Shown here: positions 32,201 through 41,344 of the stretch, piece by piece | Layout of the letters: each line of letters opens with the position of its first letter | Position numbering within the stretch: position 1 is the stretch's first letter | Assembly (NCBI RefSeq): GCF_014205255.1 | Contig: NZ_JACHNE010000001.1 | Coordinates: 3,100,001 to 3,164,000 of the forward strand | DNA length: 64,000 bases | Source: Streptomyces caelestis | GTDB taxonomy: Bacteria > Actinomycetota > Actinomycetes > Streptomycetales > Streptomycetaceae | Direction: 5' to 3' | The notes under the pieces: generated by a model | The model's input: only the letters and a program-made list of their open reading frames with translations | What the model was told of the DNA's origin: nothing | Database searches by the model: none | Translations under genes and position numbers: made by a program

Positions 32201-33011
32201 GCCCGTGTTCCTCTGCTGCCGACTTGACGAGGGCCAGTGACTCCTGCCGCGACAACGCGTCGCTCAGCGCCAGAGCGTAGGCGGTCTGGCAGGCGCTCAC
32301 CAGCGCCGGATCGTCCATCAGACGTCCCGTCTCGAATGCGTCGACGTATGCCACCGGGGCGGAGTCCTCGAAGGTCATCAGGGTGAGCAGGCTCTCCATG
32401 AGCGGATGCGCACCGACGCGGTACGGAAGGACGTGCAGCCGAATCCGTCGTGACCCGGCCAAGTCCGCGATCTTGTGCAGCTGTTCGGCCATGACCTGCG
32501 GGCCACCCACAGAGCGTCGCAGCACGGCCTCGTCGAGAAGCGTCCAGATGACCGGAGCCGACGGCCCGTCGAGAATTCGGGCACGCTCTGTTCGGATGAC
32601 AACTTTCCTGTCAAGTTCCTGGTCTGTGGAGTTGGGGCGGTAAGCGGCGAACACTGCCCGCGCGTAATCGGGCGTCTGGAGCAGGCCGGGCACCAGCGAG
32701 AGCGCGAACTGCTGGATCACGGTTGCGTGTCGCTCCAGTTCGGCCGCGGCAGCGAAGCGGGGATCGTACTTGTTCTCCAGATCCTCCAGCCACCGCGTGA
32801 AAAATCCGTCCGTCCCCAGCGCACGGTCGATCCGCCGGGAGTCGTCGGGTTTGGGCAGCCGTCTCCCGGCCTCGAAGTGGCTGATCAGCGTAGGCGAGCA
32901 CACGACCTGGTCGCTCAGTTCCTCCTGAGTGAGACCCGCCGCCGTCCGCCGTAGCCTCAGCTCCTCCCCGTACTTCTCCCGCAGCGTTCGAGGCGTGCGG
33001 CGTTCGTCCAT
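32187..33011 (-). CDS. XRE-family regulator with DUF5753 domain
   Basis: 274 residues. The N-terminal helix-turn-helix LREKYGEELRLRRTAAGLTQEELSDQVVCSPTLISHFEAGRRLPKPD (about 8-55) is of the Cro/CI type. It is followed by the DUF5753 region (HATVIQQFALSLVPGLLQTPDYARAVF near 108-135; LHVLPYRVGAHP) found in the Streptomyces developmental-regulator class. The ATG at 33011 has a GGGAG site. With the DUF397 protein downstream it forms one of the common paired units of this genus. The paired units often affect development or antibiotics when manipulated; the target here is unknown. Confidence 0.9.
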   Translation of the reverse strand: MDERRTPRTLREKYGEELRLRRTAAGLTQEELSDQVVCSPTLISHFEAGRRLPKPDDSRRIDRALGTDGFFTRWLEDLENKYDPRFAAAAELERHATVIQQFALSLVPGLLQTPDYARAVFAAYRPNSTDQELDRKVVIRTERARILDGPSAPVIWTLLDEAVLRRSVGGPQVMAEQLHKIADLAGSRRIRLHVLPYRVGAHPLMESLLTLMTFEDSAPVAYVDAFETGRLMDDPALVSACQTAYALALSDALSRQESLALVKSAAEEHGHDQQ

Positions 33012-33139
33012 GCGGTAACTCCCTTTCTTGACAAGCGCGATGTCAAGCCCCGACCCCTGGAAGCGTAGCCACCACCGACCCCACTCTGTGAGTGATTCAC
33101 CACAGAACGCAGTCACCGCAGGTCGGAAGGTAAACAGAC

Positions 33140-33352
33140 GTGACAGACCTCATCGCGCGAGCCCTCGAACCGCTCCTCCGCGTCCTGCTCCCTCCACGCG
33201 GACGGCGACGGCGATCCCCGGCACCTCCCCCGTGCCCGTACTGCCGCGACGGCTTCAGCGGCACGATGGCCCGCCGCACCGAGGAACGTCCGTTGCGCGG
33301 AGAGGACAACCGACTGGTCCGTCCCTACCTGGCGGCGGAGGTGAGCGCGTGA
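33140..33352 (+). CDS. Small basic protein of unknown function
   Basis: 70 residues. VTDLIARALEPLLRVLLPPRGRRRRSPAPPPCPYCRDGFSGTMARR has one Cys-Pro-x-Cys pair (PCPYC), possibly a half zinc site, in a basic, Pro-rich protein. It runs divergently from the XRE regulator with a shared intergenic region of 128 bp. Similar small basic genes are often found beside XRE/DUF397 pairs. Start at GTG 33140. The next gene starts within its stop (GTGATG), so the two are coupled. I do not recognise the family. Confidence 0.55.
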   Translation: MTDLIARALEPLLRVLLPPRGRRRRSPAPPPCPYCRDGFSGTMARRTEERPLRGEDNRLVRPYLAAEVSA

Positions 33353-33627
33353 TGGCCGGGCGACTGCTGCCTTGGACGACTGCCGATGGCAGGCCGTGCT
33401 ACGTCGTGGGCGACGGGACCGGATACGTCTCACGCTTGGCCGACGACATCGAAGCCGTACAGCTGGACATGGCGGACGATCTTCTCGGCCACGCCGCCGC
33501 ACTCCTCGCGGAAGGCCGCGTGACGAGCGCGGAGCTGCGCTACCTGGCCCTGCGGCTCACCGAGTCCCTGCGGGACGTCAAGCGGGTGGCGGAGAGCAGA
33601 GGGGCACGGCTCGACCCGTCACCATGA
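33352..33627 (+). CDS. Small protein of unknown function, coupled to the previous gene
   Basis: 91 residues. MAGRLLPWTTADGRPCYVVGDGTGYVSRLADDIEAVQLDMADDLLGHAAALLAEGRVTSAELRYLALRLTESLRDVKRVAESR: an N-terminal beta part and a C-terminal helical part of about 50 residues. ATG at 33352 overlaps the previous stop; a GTG one codon earlier is possible. A family is not recognised, though similar small proteins are frequently found downstream of divergent XRE/DUF5753 regulators in Streptomyces. Confidence 0.6.
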   Translation: MAGRLLPWTTADGRPCYVVGDGTGYVSRLADDIEAVQLDMADDLLGHAAALLAEGRVTSAELRYLALRLTESLRDVKRVAESRGARLDPSP

Positions 33628-33647
33628 CTCTGACCCAAGGACCAGAG

Positions 33648-33908
33648 TCACTCTTCGGACTGCCGCTCGTGTCGGTGAGTGCCGCGGGCCAGTTCCTGGA
33701 GCAGCTCCTGCTCGGTCTTCCCGACATCCCGGGCCATCTTGCGCAACAACAGGGCGCAGAGGGCCGCCGCCCCGTCCATAAGAGCCTCGGTCGCCATGGG
33801 GTCCTCGCGCCGTCGCTCCGTCACGTAGGCCGTCAGCAGGTCGTTGCCGGAGACGTAGGCGGTCATGAACTCGATGCCGTTACGAAGACGGTCGTAGTCG
33901 CTGGTCAT
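33648..33908 (-). CDS. Small helical protein of unknown function
   Basis: 86 residues, MTSDYDRLRNGIEFMTAYVSGNDLLTAYVTERRREDPMATEALMDGAAALCALLLRKMARDVGKTEQELLQELARG and a charged tail. It is all-helical in look and soluble. ATG at 33908 is used because the frame before it reads into the intergenic side of the CGNR gene. It is convergent with 33352-33627 and next to the CGNR regulator on the same strand. Unknown role. Confidence 0.55.
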   Translation of the reverse strand: MTSDYDRLRNGIEFMTAYVSGNDLLTAYVTERRREDPMATEALMDGAAALCALLLRKMARDVGKTEQELLQELARGTHRHERQSEE

Positions 33909-33942
33909 GGTCGAACCGTCCCACACGAGTGAAGCGATCGAG

Positions 33943-34545
33943 TCATCGCGAGTTGCTGCGGCGGGCGTACGCACGCGCCGCCCGGGCGCGGTCGCCGCAG
34001 CGGGTGGAGCACCACTGGCGGCGGCCGTGGCGGAGCAGGTAGCGGTTACAGGGCGGGGAGCCGCAGGCGGTGAGGCGTTCGGCGTCGGGGGAGGTGAGCA
34101 GGTCGGCTGCGTCGGCGGCGAGGGTGGCCAGGGCCAGGTCGACGATCGCGGTGGTGGGGTGGGGAGCCGTGCGGTAGGGGCCGGTCTTGTCGTCCCACCG
34201 CAGCAGCGGGGCGGTGGGGACCCGGGTCAGCGCGTCGTTGAGGGCCGTCACGGCCGCGGGGAGGGCGGGCAGGTCTTCGACGCGGGCGGCGAACAGCGAC
34301 CTGATCTGTTCGCGCAGTGAGCGCAGTTGGGTCGCGCACATCTCCCGCATGCCGGCGTCGACCGGGGCGAGGCCGCGCTGGGTCAGCCAGTGGTTCGTCT
34401 GCGCGGGGGTACCCAGGAGGTCGACCGTGTGCCCGCCGGGCAGGGCGATCGCGCTGTTGACGAGAGCGAGGGACGGGTGTTCCTCCTCGCCCTGCGCGGG
34501 CGGCAGGGCAGGTTGTTCGATCACGGGCTCCTTCATGGTTCTCAT
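33943..34545 (-). CDS. CGNR zinc-finger transcription factor (ABATE domain)
   Basis: 200 residues. The N-terminal half matches the stress-induced ABATE/DUF1470 domain (LALVNSAIALPGGHTVDLLGTPAQTNHWL). The C-terminal CGNR zinc finger is C-x4-C-x13-C-x3-C (ACGSPPCNRYLLRHGRRQWCSTRCGDRARAARAYARR, about 160-195), a DNA-binding element. Starts at ATG 34545 or 34536 are both possible. It is divergent from the MBL-fold hydrolase at 34624, with 78 bp between them, and may regulate it; that is inference. Confidence 0.85.
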   Translation of the reverse strand: MRTMKEPVIEQPALPPAQGEEEHPSLALVNSAIALPGGHTVDLLGTPAQTNHWLTQRGLAPVDAGMREMCATQLRSLREQIRSLFAARVEDLPALPAAVTALNDALTRVPTAPLLRWDDKTGPYRTAPHPTTAIVDLALATLAADAADLLTSPDAERLTACGSPPCNRYLLRHGRRQWCSTRCGDRARAARAYARRSNSR

Positions 34546-34623
34546 GGTACGGCTTGCCTGTATCCATGAGAAACAGCTACGCTCGCCTCACGGTTCGAAC
34601 ACATCTATCCGTGAGGTTCTTTC

Positions 34624-35412
34624 ATGTCTGCGCTTCCTGCGACGACCACCCCCTTCCCCGTCCGCGTCTTCGGTGGCCCGACCGCCCTCTTCGAGTACGG
34701 CGGCCTGCGGTTCCTGACCGACCCGACCTTCGACGGCCCCGGCGACTTCCCGGCGCCCGCCGTGGTCCTGACCAAGACCGCCCCGTCCGCCGGCACGCCC
34801 GCCGAACTCGGCCCCATCGACGTGGTGCTCCTCTCGCACGACGAGCACGCCGACAACCTCGACACTTCCGGCCGGGCCCTGCTCGCGGACGTCCCGCTCA
34901 CCCTCACCACCCCCGGGGGCGGACAGCGCCTCGGCGACAAGGCCACGGGCCTGGCCGACTGGCAGTCCGTCGAGCTCGACCGCCCCGACGGCGGCACGGT
35001 CACCGTCACGGGCGTCCCCGCCATCCACGGGCCCGGCCCCCGCGAGGAGGTCGAGCCGATAGCCGGCCAGGTCGTCGGCTTCGTGCTGACCGGCGAGGGC
35101 CTGCCCACCGTCTACGTCAGCGGCGACAACGCCTCACTCGACGCGGTGAAGGAGATCGCCGAGCGCTTCGCACCGGTGGACACCGCCATCCTGTTCGCCG
35201 GCGCGCCGCGCTTCGCCGAAGTCTTCGACGGAAAGGTCATCGTCCTGGACAGCGCCATGGCCGCCGAGGCCACGCGGATCCTCGGAGCCCGCCGCGTGGT
35301 CCCCGTGCACTACGACAGCTGGGCCCACTTCACCGAGGGACATGACGAGCTGGAGGCGGCTTTCACCGCCGCCGGGCTGGCCGACCGTCTGGACTGGGGC
35401 GGACGCGACTGA
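34624..35412 (+). CDS. Metallo-beta-lactamase-fold hydrolase (UlaG-like)
   Basis: 262 residues. MBL fold of the UlaG/L-ascorbate-6-P lactonase-like group. Zinc-site features: LLSHDEHADNLD near 76-87 (the H-x-H-x-D equivalent is HDEHAD), AIHGPGP near 133, and a late D/H pair with VYVSGDN near 162 and VVPVHYDSWAHF near 225-236. There is no signal peptide, so it is cytoplasmic. The substrate is unknown; it may hydrolyse a lactone or phosphodiester. It is divergently transcribed from the CGNR regulator. ATG at 34624 follows a purine-rich GTGAGG. Confidence 0.85.
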   Translation: MSALPATTTPFPVRVFGGPTALFEYGGLRFLTDPTFDGPGDFPAPAVVLTKTAPSAGTPAELGPIDVVLLSHDEHADNLDTSGRALLADVPLTLTTPGGGQRLGDKATGLADWQSVELDRPDGGTVTVTGVPAIHGPGPREEVEPIAGQVVGFVLTGEGLPTVYVSGDNASLDAVKEIAERFAPVDTAILFAGAPRFAEVFDGKVIVLDSAMAAEATRILGARRVVPVHYDSWAHFTEGHDELEAAFTAAGLADRLDWGGRD

Positions 35413-35419
35413 GCTGCCG

Positions 35420-36070
35420 TCACTTCCGCCAGAACAGGTGATGCGTCACCCCGCTCGGACTCGGCACGACATCGCAGTGGAACCGGTCGAACAGCTCCTC
35501 CGGTGACTCCCAGAGACGTGAACCGGACCCGAGCTTCACCCCCGGCGAGACCGCCACGTGCAGCGTGTCGACGAGGTCGGCGTCGAGGAACTGCCGGATG
35601 ACCGTGGCGCCACCGCCGAGTCGGACATCCTTGCCCTGTGCGGCCTGACGCGCTTGTTCGAGCACCTCGGCCGGGTCGCCGCCGACGAAGTGGAACGTCG
35701 TGTCGGAGAGGGTGAACGAAGGGCGCTCATGGTGGGTCATGACGAACACCGGCGTGTGGAACGGCGGTTCGTCACCCCACCAGCCCTTCCACTCGTAGTC
35801 CTGCCAGGGGCCGCGCTGGGGGCCGAACTTGTTGCGGCCCATGATCTCGGCGCCGATGTTGTTCGCGAAGTCGCGCGTGAGGTAGTCGTCGAGACCGCGG
35901 CTGCCGCCGGGGTCGGTGCGGTTGGGCCAGCTCGCCGTGGCGCCGGCCCAGGCGAACATCTGCCCCGGGTCGGCGTGGCCGAACGGACGCTCCAGGCTCT
36001 GGCCCTCACCGGCACCGAATCCGTCACTCGAGACGTTGAAGTTCTGCACTCGCAGTAGCTGGTGGGGCAC
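35420..36070 (-). CDS. RibD C-terminal-like (dihydrofolate reductase fold) protein
   Basis: 216 residues. DHFR-like RibD_C domain: NFNVSSDGFGAGEGQ at the N-terminus, EIMGRNKFGPQRGPW near 72-86, FVMTHHERPSFTL near 105, and GGGATVIRQFLDADLVDTLHVAVSPGVKLGSGSRLWE near 148-184. Such stand-alone proteins are predicted NADPH-dependent reductases; the substrate is not known. GTG at 36070 is chosen because AGGAGG lies six bases upstream. It is convergent with the MBL gene, seven bases apart. Confidence 0.85.
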   Translation of the reverse strand: MPHQLLRVQNFNVSSDGFGAGEGQSLERPFGHADPGQMFAWAGATASWPNRTDPGGSRGLDDYLTRDFANNIGAEIMGRNKFGPQRGPWQDYEWKGWWGDEPPFHTPVFVMTHHERPSFTLSDTTFHFVGGDPAEVLEQARQAAQGKDVRLGGGATVIRQFLDADLVDTLHVAVSPGVKLGSGSRLWESPEELFDRFHCDVVPSPSGVTHHLFWRK

Positions 36071-36193
36071 GGCGCTCCTCCTGTGGTGGTCGACGGGGGG
36101 GGTGGACCTCCCGGGCCGGCGAAACTCATCGGTGGCACGGCGGTCCGGCGGCCCGATGGTTCCCCGGCTCACCGACCCCGCCGCTCCCCCGGC

Positions 36194-36559
36194 TCACCCG
36201 GACTGCGCGACCACGTGCTCGATCACCTGCTGGAAGTCCTCACTCGGGGAGAACTCCACGAACTCGCTGTCCTCCAGGGCGACCGGGACGTGGCCCGGGC
36301 CCCAGTAGTACGCCTGCCCCGCCTCGTACTCCTCCTCGCCGGAGGCCGTACGCATCCGGATCCGGCCCTTGAGCAGATAGCCCCAGTGGGGGCACTGGCA
36401 CGCGTCCTCGGGCAGGCCCTTGAGGGCCGGGCCCATGTCCGTGCCCCGGGGCAGGCTGATGTAGCCGACCGACAGACCGCCCCCGATCGGCATCAGGCGC
36501 AGTTCCACGCCGTCGCCCTCGAGTGCGACGGGTACGTCGTTCCGAGTCGCCGCCGTCAT
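36194..36559 (-). CDS. Cupin-domain protein
   Basis: 121 residues. A single cupin barrel, GTDMGPALKGLPEDACQCPHWGYLLKGRIRMRTASGEEEYEAGQAYYWGPGHVPVALED; one His (CPHWG) is where the usual H-x-H sits, and the second-motif His is in GPGHVPV. Metal binding is likely weak or different from standard cupins. It precedes the sugar operon and is transcribed away from it. Role unknown. Confidence 0.75.
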   Translation of the reverse strand: MTAATRNDVPVALEGDGVELRLMPIGGGLSVGYISLPRGTDMGPALKGLPEDACQCPHWGYLLKGRIRMRTASGEEEYEAGQAYYWGPGHVPVALEDSEFVEFSPSEDFQQVIEHVVAQSG

Positions 36560-36689
36560 GACTCCTCCGCTCCGGCCCCGCCGGGCCTCGCGACAACGGG
36601 CCTTCTCCTTCCACCCTGAACCGCCGGGGAGCGGCGCGCGACATCACGATCCGGTCAAGAGGTGCCCTCGGGGTCTTGATTTACCGGCG

Positions 36690-36729
36690 TGTAATCGATT
36701 CCATCCACCCGTCGATGTAATCGATTCCA
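36690..36729 (+). promoter_or_regulatory. Tandem LacI-type operator sites before the ribose operon
   Basis: TGTAATCGATTCCA occurs twice (36690-36703 and 36716-36729), 26 bp apart. The inner AATCGATT is a palindrome with central CG, as in LacI-family operators. They lie 54-93 bp before the LacI-type regulator gene and are probably the autoregulatory and operon control sites. Confidence 0.7.
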
Positions 36730-36782
36730 CGAGCGCTTCAGCAAGTGCTCCCACGACTGATCCACAAGGAGGTGGAGCGGCG

Positions 36783-37802
36783 GTGGCCAGCATCAAGGAC
36801 GTCGCTGCCGAGGCGGGCGTCTCCGTCGCCACGGTCTCGCGCGTCCTGAACGACCACCCGTCGGTCAGCGCCGACGCACGCACGCGCGTGCTGGCCGCCG
36901 TCGAGTCCCTGGGCTACCGCCCGAACGCCGTCGCCCGCTCCCTGCGCACCGACCAGACCCACACCCTCGGCCTGGTCATCAGCGACGTGATGAACCCGTA
37001 CTTCACCGAACTGGCCCGCTCCGTCGAGGAGGAGGCCCGCGCGCTCGGCTACAGCGTCATCATCGGCAACGCCGACGAGCGGCCCGACCTCCAGGACCAC
37101 CACGTACGCAACCTGCTGGACCGGCGGATCGACGGGCTGCTCGTCTCTCCGACGGACGGCGGCTCGCCGCTGATGCTGGACGCCGCGCGGGCGGGGACGC
37201 CCATGGTGTTCGTCGACCGGTGGATCCCGGGCGTGGACGTGCCGGTGGTCCGGGCGGACGGCGGGGCCGCCGTACGGGACCTCGTGGCCCATCTGTACGG
37301 GCTCGGGCACCGGCGGGTCGCGATCATCGCGGGCCCGGCGGCGACCACGACCGGACGCGAGCGCGTGGAGATCTTCAGGGAGGCCCTCCGGGAGCACGGG
37401 CTCGGCCTCCCCGAGGCCTACATAGGCCAGGGCGACTTCCAGGCCGAGAGCGGGCGCCGGGTCACCGAGGGCTTCCTCGACCTGGCCGAGCCGCCCGAGG
37501 TCGTGTTCGCCGCGGACAACCTGATGGCGCTCGGCGCGCTGGACGCCGTACGCGCGCGTGGCCTGCGCGTGCCGGACGACATCGCGCTGGCCGCGTTCGA
37601 CGACATCCCGTGGTTCGTGCACACCGATCCGCCGGTCACCGCCATCGCCCAGCCCACGGGTGAGCTGGGGCGTGCCGCCGTACGCGCGCTGGTCGACCGC
37701 ATCGAGGGCCGGACCCCCGAGTCCGTCACCCTCCCCGCCCGTCTCGTCATACGCCGCTCGTGCGGCGAGTCCCCCTCCCCAGTGCAAAGGAGCACGACGT
37801 GA
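36783..37802 (+). CDS. LacI-family transcriptional regulator of the ribose-type operon
   Basis: 339 residues. LacI helix-turn-helix ASIKDVAAEAGVSVATVSRVLNDHPSVS (2-30), hinge helix AVARSLRTDQT, then a periplasmic-binding-protein-like sugar domain (LGLVISDVMNPYFTELARSVEEEARALGYSVIIGNADE; VVFAADNLMALGALDAVR). It likely represses the operon that follows until a pentose or related sugar binds. GTG at 36783 is preferred since the HTH starts there and AAGGAGG is ten bases upstream. Its stop overlaps the start of the ATPase gene (GTGA), so it is part of the operon and probably self-regulated through the two upstream sites. Confidence 0.9.
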   Translation: MASIKDVAAEAGVSVATVSRVLNDHPSVSADARTRVLAAVESLGYRPNAVARSLRTDQTHTLGLVISDVMNPYFTELARSVEEEARALGYSVIIGNADERPDLQDHHVRNLLDRRIDGLLVSPTDGGSPLMLDAARAGTPMVFVDRWIPGVDVPVVRADGGAAVRDLVAHLYGLGHRRVAIIAGPAATTTGRERVEIFREALREHGLGLPEAYIGQGDFQAESGRRVTEGFLDLAEPPEVVFAADNLMALGALDAVRARGLRVPDDIALAAFDDIPWFVHTDPPVTAIAQPTGELGRAAVRALVDRIEGRTPESVTLPARLVIRRSCGESPSPVQRSTT

Positions 37803-39331
37803 GCAACCCGGACGAGTTGCTGCGCATCGAGGGCATCCGCAAGACCTTCCCCGGCGTGGTCGCGCTCGACGGCGTCGACTTCGACCTGCGCCGGGGCGAG
37901 GTGCATGTGCTGCTCGGTGAGAACGGCGCGGGCAAGAGCACCCTCATCAAGATGCTCTCCGGCGCCTACACGCCCGACGCCGGGCGGATCCTGGTCGGCG
38001 GCGAGGAGGTGCGCATCCAGGGTGCGCAGGACTCCGAGCGGCTCGGGATCGCCACCATCTACCAGGAGTTCAACCTCGTTCCCGATCTGACGGTCGCCGA
38101 GAACATCTTCCTGGGGCGGCAGCCGCGCCGGTTCGGGATGATCGACCGGAAGCGGATGGAGGCCGACGCCGAGGTGCTCCTCGCGCGCGTAGGTGTGAAG
38201 GTGTCGCCACGCGCGCGGGTCCGCGAACTCGGTATCGCGCGCCTGCAGATGGTCGAGATCGCCAAGGCGCTCAGCCTCGACGCGCGCGTGCTCATCATGG
38301 ACGAGCCGACGGCCGTGCTCACCTCCGAGGAGGTCGAGAAGCTCTTCGCGATCGTGCGCACGCTGCGCGAGGACGGCGTCGGGATCGTGTTCATCACGCA
38401 TCACCTGGAGGAGATCGCCGCCCTCGGTGACCGGGTGACGGTCATCCGGGACGGCAGGAGCGTCGGGCAGGTGCCCGCCTCCACGCCCGAGGACGAGCTG
38501 GTACGGCTCATGGTGGGGCGGTCGATCGAGCAGCAGTACCCGCGCGAGAGGGCCGATCGCGGCGCCCCGTTGCTCACCGTCGAGGGGCTGACCCGGGACG
38601 GTGTCTTCCACGACGTCAGCTTCGAGGTGCACGCCGGTGAGGTGGTCGGCATCGCGGGGCTGGTCGGCGCCGGCCGTACGGAGGTCGTACGGGCCGTGTT
38701 CGGGGCGGACCCGTACGACAAGGGGGCCGTGAAGGTCGCCGGTTCGGCCGTCCCCAAGTACGACGTCAACGCGGCGATGACCGCGGGCATCGGGCTCATC
38801 CCCGAGGACCGCAAGGGCCAGGGCCTGGTGCTGGACGCGTCGGTCGAGGAGAACCTCGGGCTGGTGACGCTGCGGTCGGCCACGCGCGCGGGGCTCGTCG
38901 ACCTCAAGGGGCAGCGCGAGGCCGCCGAGCGGATCGCCGGTCAGCTCGGCGTGCGCATGGCGGGCATCGGCCAGCACGTGCGCACGCTGTCCGGCGGCAA
39001 CCAGCAGAAGGTCGTCATCGGCAAGTGGCTGCTGGCCGACACCAAGGTGCTGATCCTCGACGAGCCGACGCGCGGCATCGACGTCGGCGCCAAGGTCGAG
39101 ATCTACCAGCTCGTCAACGAACTCACCGCCGCCGGCGCGGCCGTCCTGATGATCTCCAGCGACCTTCCCGAGGTGCTCGGCATGAGCGACCGGGTGCTGG
39201 TGATGGCGCAGGGCCGGATCGCCGGCGAACTCTCCGCCGACGAGGCGACCCAGGACGCCGTGATGGCACTCGCCGTCAGCACTCCGACGACCACGACCAC
39301 GACCGGAACGGAGGCCTCCCGTGGCCACTGA
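37799..39331 (+). CDS. rbsA: Sugar ABC transporter ATPase, RbsA type
   Basis: 510 residues. Two fused ATPase domains as in RbsA. NBD1 has Walker [17 protein letters not shown] near 38-53 and Walker [12 protein letters not shown] near 162. NBD2 has a degenerate Walker [14 protein letters not shown] near 285, a good signature [16 protein letters not shown] near 396 and [16 protein letters not shown]. Degeneracy of the second A loop is normal in this family. It powers uptake of a monosaccharide (ribose by context of rbsK and rbsD). The C-terminus is Thr-rich. It overlaps the permease gene by 11 bases. Confidence 0.9.
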   Translation: MSNPDELLRIEGIRKTFPGVVALDGVDFDLRRGEVHVLLGENGAGKSTLIKMLSGAYTPDAGRILVGGEEVRIQGAQDSERLGIATIYQEFNLVPDLTVAENIFLGRQPRRFGMIDRKRMEADAEVLLARVGVKVSPRARVRELGIARLQMVEIAKALSLDARVLIMDEPTAVLTSEEVEKLFAIVRTLREDGVGIVFITHHLEEIAALGDRVTVIRDGRSVGQVPASTPEDELVRLMVGRSIEQQYPRERADRGAPLLTVEGLTRDGVFHDVSFEVHAGEVVGIAGLVGAGRTEVVRAVFGADPYDKGAVKVAGSAVPKYDVNAAMTAGIGLIPEDRKGQGLVLDASVEENLGLVTLRSATRAGLVDLKGQREAAERIAGQLGVRMAGIGQHVRTLSGGNQQKVVIGKWLLADTKVLILDEPTRGIDVGAKVEIYQLVNELTAAGAAVLMISSDLPEVLGMSDRVLVMAQGRIAGELSADEATQDAVMALAVSTPTTTTTTGTEASRGH

Positions 39332-41270
39332 CACGCTCAAGAGAACGACGGGCGCGGGTGGCGCCTCGGGCGGCCTGCGCCGTCTCCTGCTCGACAACGG
39401 CGCGCTGACCGCGCTCATCGTCCTCGTCCTCGCGATGTCGGCGCTGTCCGGCGACTTCCTGACGACCGACAACCTCCTGAACGTCGGCGTCCAGGCGGCC
39501 GTCACCGCCATCCTCGCCTTCGGCGTCACCTTCGTGATCGTCTCGGCGGGCATCGACCTGTCGGTCGGTTCGGTCGCCGCGCTGTCGGCGACAGTCCTCG
39601 CGTGGAGCGCCACGTCGGCGGGCGTCCCCGTGTTCCTCGCCGTCCTGCTGGCCATAGCGACGGGCATCGTCTGCGGCCTGGTCAACGGCATCCTGATCTC
39701 CTACGGCAAGCTGCCGCCGTTCATCGCGACGCTGGCCATGCTGTCGGTGGCCCGCGGTCTGTCGCTGGTGATCTCCGAGGGCTCGGCGATCGCCTTCCCC
39801 GACTCGGTCTCCCGCCTCGGTGACACGCTCGGCGGCTGGCTGCCGGTGCCGGTGCTCGTCATGGTCGTGATGGGCCTGGTCGCCGCCTTCGTGCTCGGCC
39901 GGACCTACATCGGCCGTTCCATGTACGCGATCGGCGGCAACGAGGAGGCCGCGCGGCTGTCCGGGCTGCGTGTGAAGAAGCAGAAGCTCGCGATCTACGC
40001 CTTCTCGGGCGTCTTCGCCGCCGTCGCCGGTGTCGTCCTCGCCGCCCGGCTGTCCTCCGCGCAGCCGCAGGCCGCCGACGGCTACGAGCTGGACGCGATC
40101 GCCGCGGTCGTCATCGGCGGGGCGTCCCTCGCGGGCGGCACCGGCAAGGCGTCCGGCACGCTGATCGGCGCGCTGATCCTGGCGGTGCTGCGCAACGGGC
40201 TGAACCTGCTGAACGTGTCGGCGTTCTGGCAGCAGGTCGTCATCGGCGTCGTCATCGCGCTGGCCGTGCTGCTCGACACCGCGCGCCGCAAGGCCGGGGC
40301 GACCCCGGTCGGGGCCGGAACCGGCGGCGACAAGGGCAAGCAGGCGGTGACGTACGCGCTCGCGGCCGTCGTCACCGTCGCGATCGTCGGCGCCACGTCG
40401 TTCCTGCACAACGGCTCCTCCTCGGCGAGCACCCCGAAGATGGGCCTGTCGCTGTCCACCCTGAACAACCCCTTCTTCGTGCAGATCCGGGCGGGTGCCC
40501 AGGCCGAGGCGAAGAAGCTGGGCGTGGACCTGACCGTCACGGACGCGCAGAACGACGCCTCCCAGCAGGCCAACCAGCTGCAGAACTTCACCAGTTCCGG
40601 GCTCGGCGCGATCATCGTCAACCCGGTCGACTCGGACGCGGCGAGCAACTCGGTGCAGGCCGCCGACAAGGCCGAGATCCCGGTCATCGCGGTGGACCGG
40701 GGCGTCAACAAGGCTCCGGTGGACGCCCTCGTCGCCTCCGACAACGTGGCCGGCGGTGCACTCGCCGCCAAGACCATCGCCGACAAGCTGGGCGGCAAGG
40801 GCAAGATCGTGATCCTCCAGGGCCAGGCGGGGACCTCCGCCGCCCGCGAGCGCGCGCAGGGCTTCGCGAACGGCCTCAAGGCCTACCCGGGCATCCAGGT
40901 CGTGGCCCAGCAGCCGGCGGACTTCGACCGCACCAAGGGCCTCGACGTGATGTCGAACCTGCTCCAGGCCCACCCGGACGTCCAGGGCGTCATCGCCGCG
41001 AACGACGAGATGGCCCTCGGCGCGATCAAGGCGCTGGGCTCCAAGGCCGGCAAGTCGGTCTCGGTCGTGGGCTTCGACGGCACGCCTGACGGGCTGAAGG
41101 CGGTCGAGGGCGGCACGCTGTACGCGTCCGTGGCGCAGCAGCCGTCCCAGCTCGGGAGGATCGCCGTGGACAACGCCCTGAAGGCACTCCAGGGCAAGGA
41201 GGTCGAGGAGACGGTGAAGGTGCCGGTGAAGGTGGTCACGAAGGAGAACGTGGCCGGCTTCAGCGGCTGA
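39321..41270 (+). CDS. Fused sugar permease and substrate-binding protein (RbsC-RbsB)
   Basis: 649 residues. The first about 325 residues are an RbsC-type permease with about ten helices, including [24 protein letters not shown] and [20 protein letters not shown], the conserved EAA-like region. One more helix near 348-368 ([16 protein letters not shown]) leads to a 275-residue type I periplasmic binding protein: [52 protein letters not shown], and [15 protein letters not shown]. The binding protein is thus tethered to the membrane at its own permease. This replaces the separate lipoprotein of most Gram-positive systems. GTG start at 39321. Confidence 0.9.
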   Translation: MATDTLKRTTGAGGASGGLRRLLLDNGALTALIVLVLAMSALSGDFLTTDNLLNVGVQAAVTAILAFGVTFVIVSAGIDLSVGSVAALSATVLAWSATSAGVPVFLAVLLAIATGIVCGLVNGILISYGKLPPFIATLAMLSVARGLSLVISEGSAIAFPDSVSRLGDTLGGWLPVPVLVMVVMGLVAAFVLGRTYIGRSMYAIGGNEEAARLSGLRVKKQKLAIYAFSGVFAAVAGVVLAARLSSAQPQAADGYELDAIAAVVIGGASLAGGTGKASGTLIGALILAVLRNGLNLLNVSAFWQQVVIGVVIALAVLLDTARRKAGATPVGAGTGGDKGKQAVTYALAAVVTVAIVGATSFLHNGSSSASTPKMGLSLSTLNNPFFVQIRAGAQAEAKKLGVDLTVTDAQNDASQQANQLQNFTSSGLGAIIVNPVDSDAASNSVQAADKAEIPVIAVDRGVNKAPVDALVASDNVAGGALAAKTIADKLGGKGKIVILQGQAGTSAARERAQGFANGLKAYPGIQVVAQQPADFDRTKGLDVMSNLLQAHPDVQGVIAANDEMALGAIKALGSKAGKSVSVVGFDGTPDGLKAVEGGTLYASVAQQPSQLGRIAVDNALKALQGKEVEETVKVPVKVVTKENVAGFSG

Positions 41271-41344
41271 CATCGGGGAACGGCGGGCGAGCACCCACGA
41301 CCGGTGGGGCCGCCCGCCATGTCACTCACGTGGGGAGACAACTC

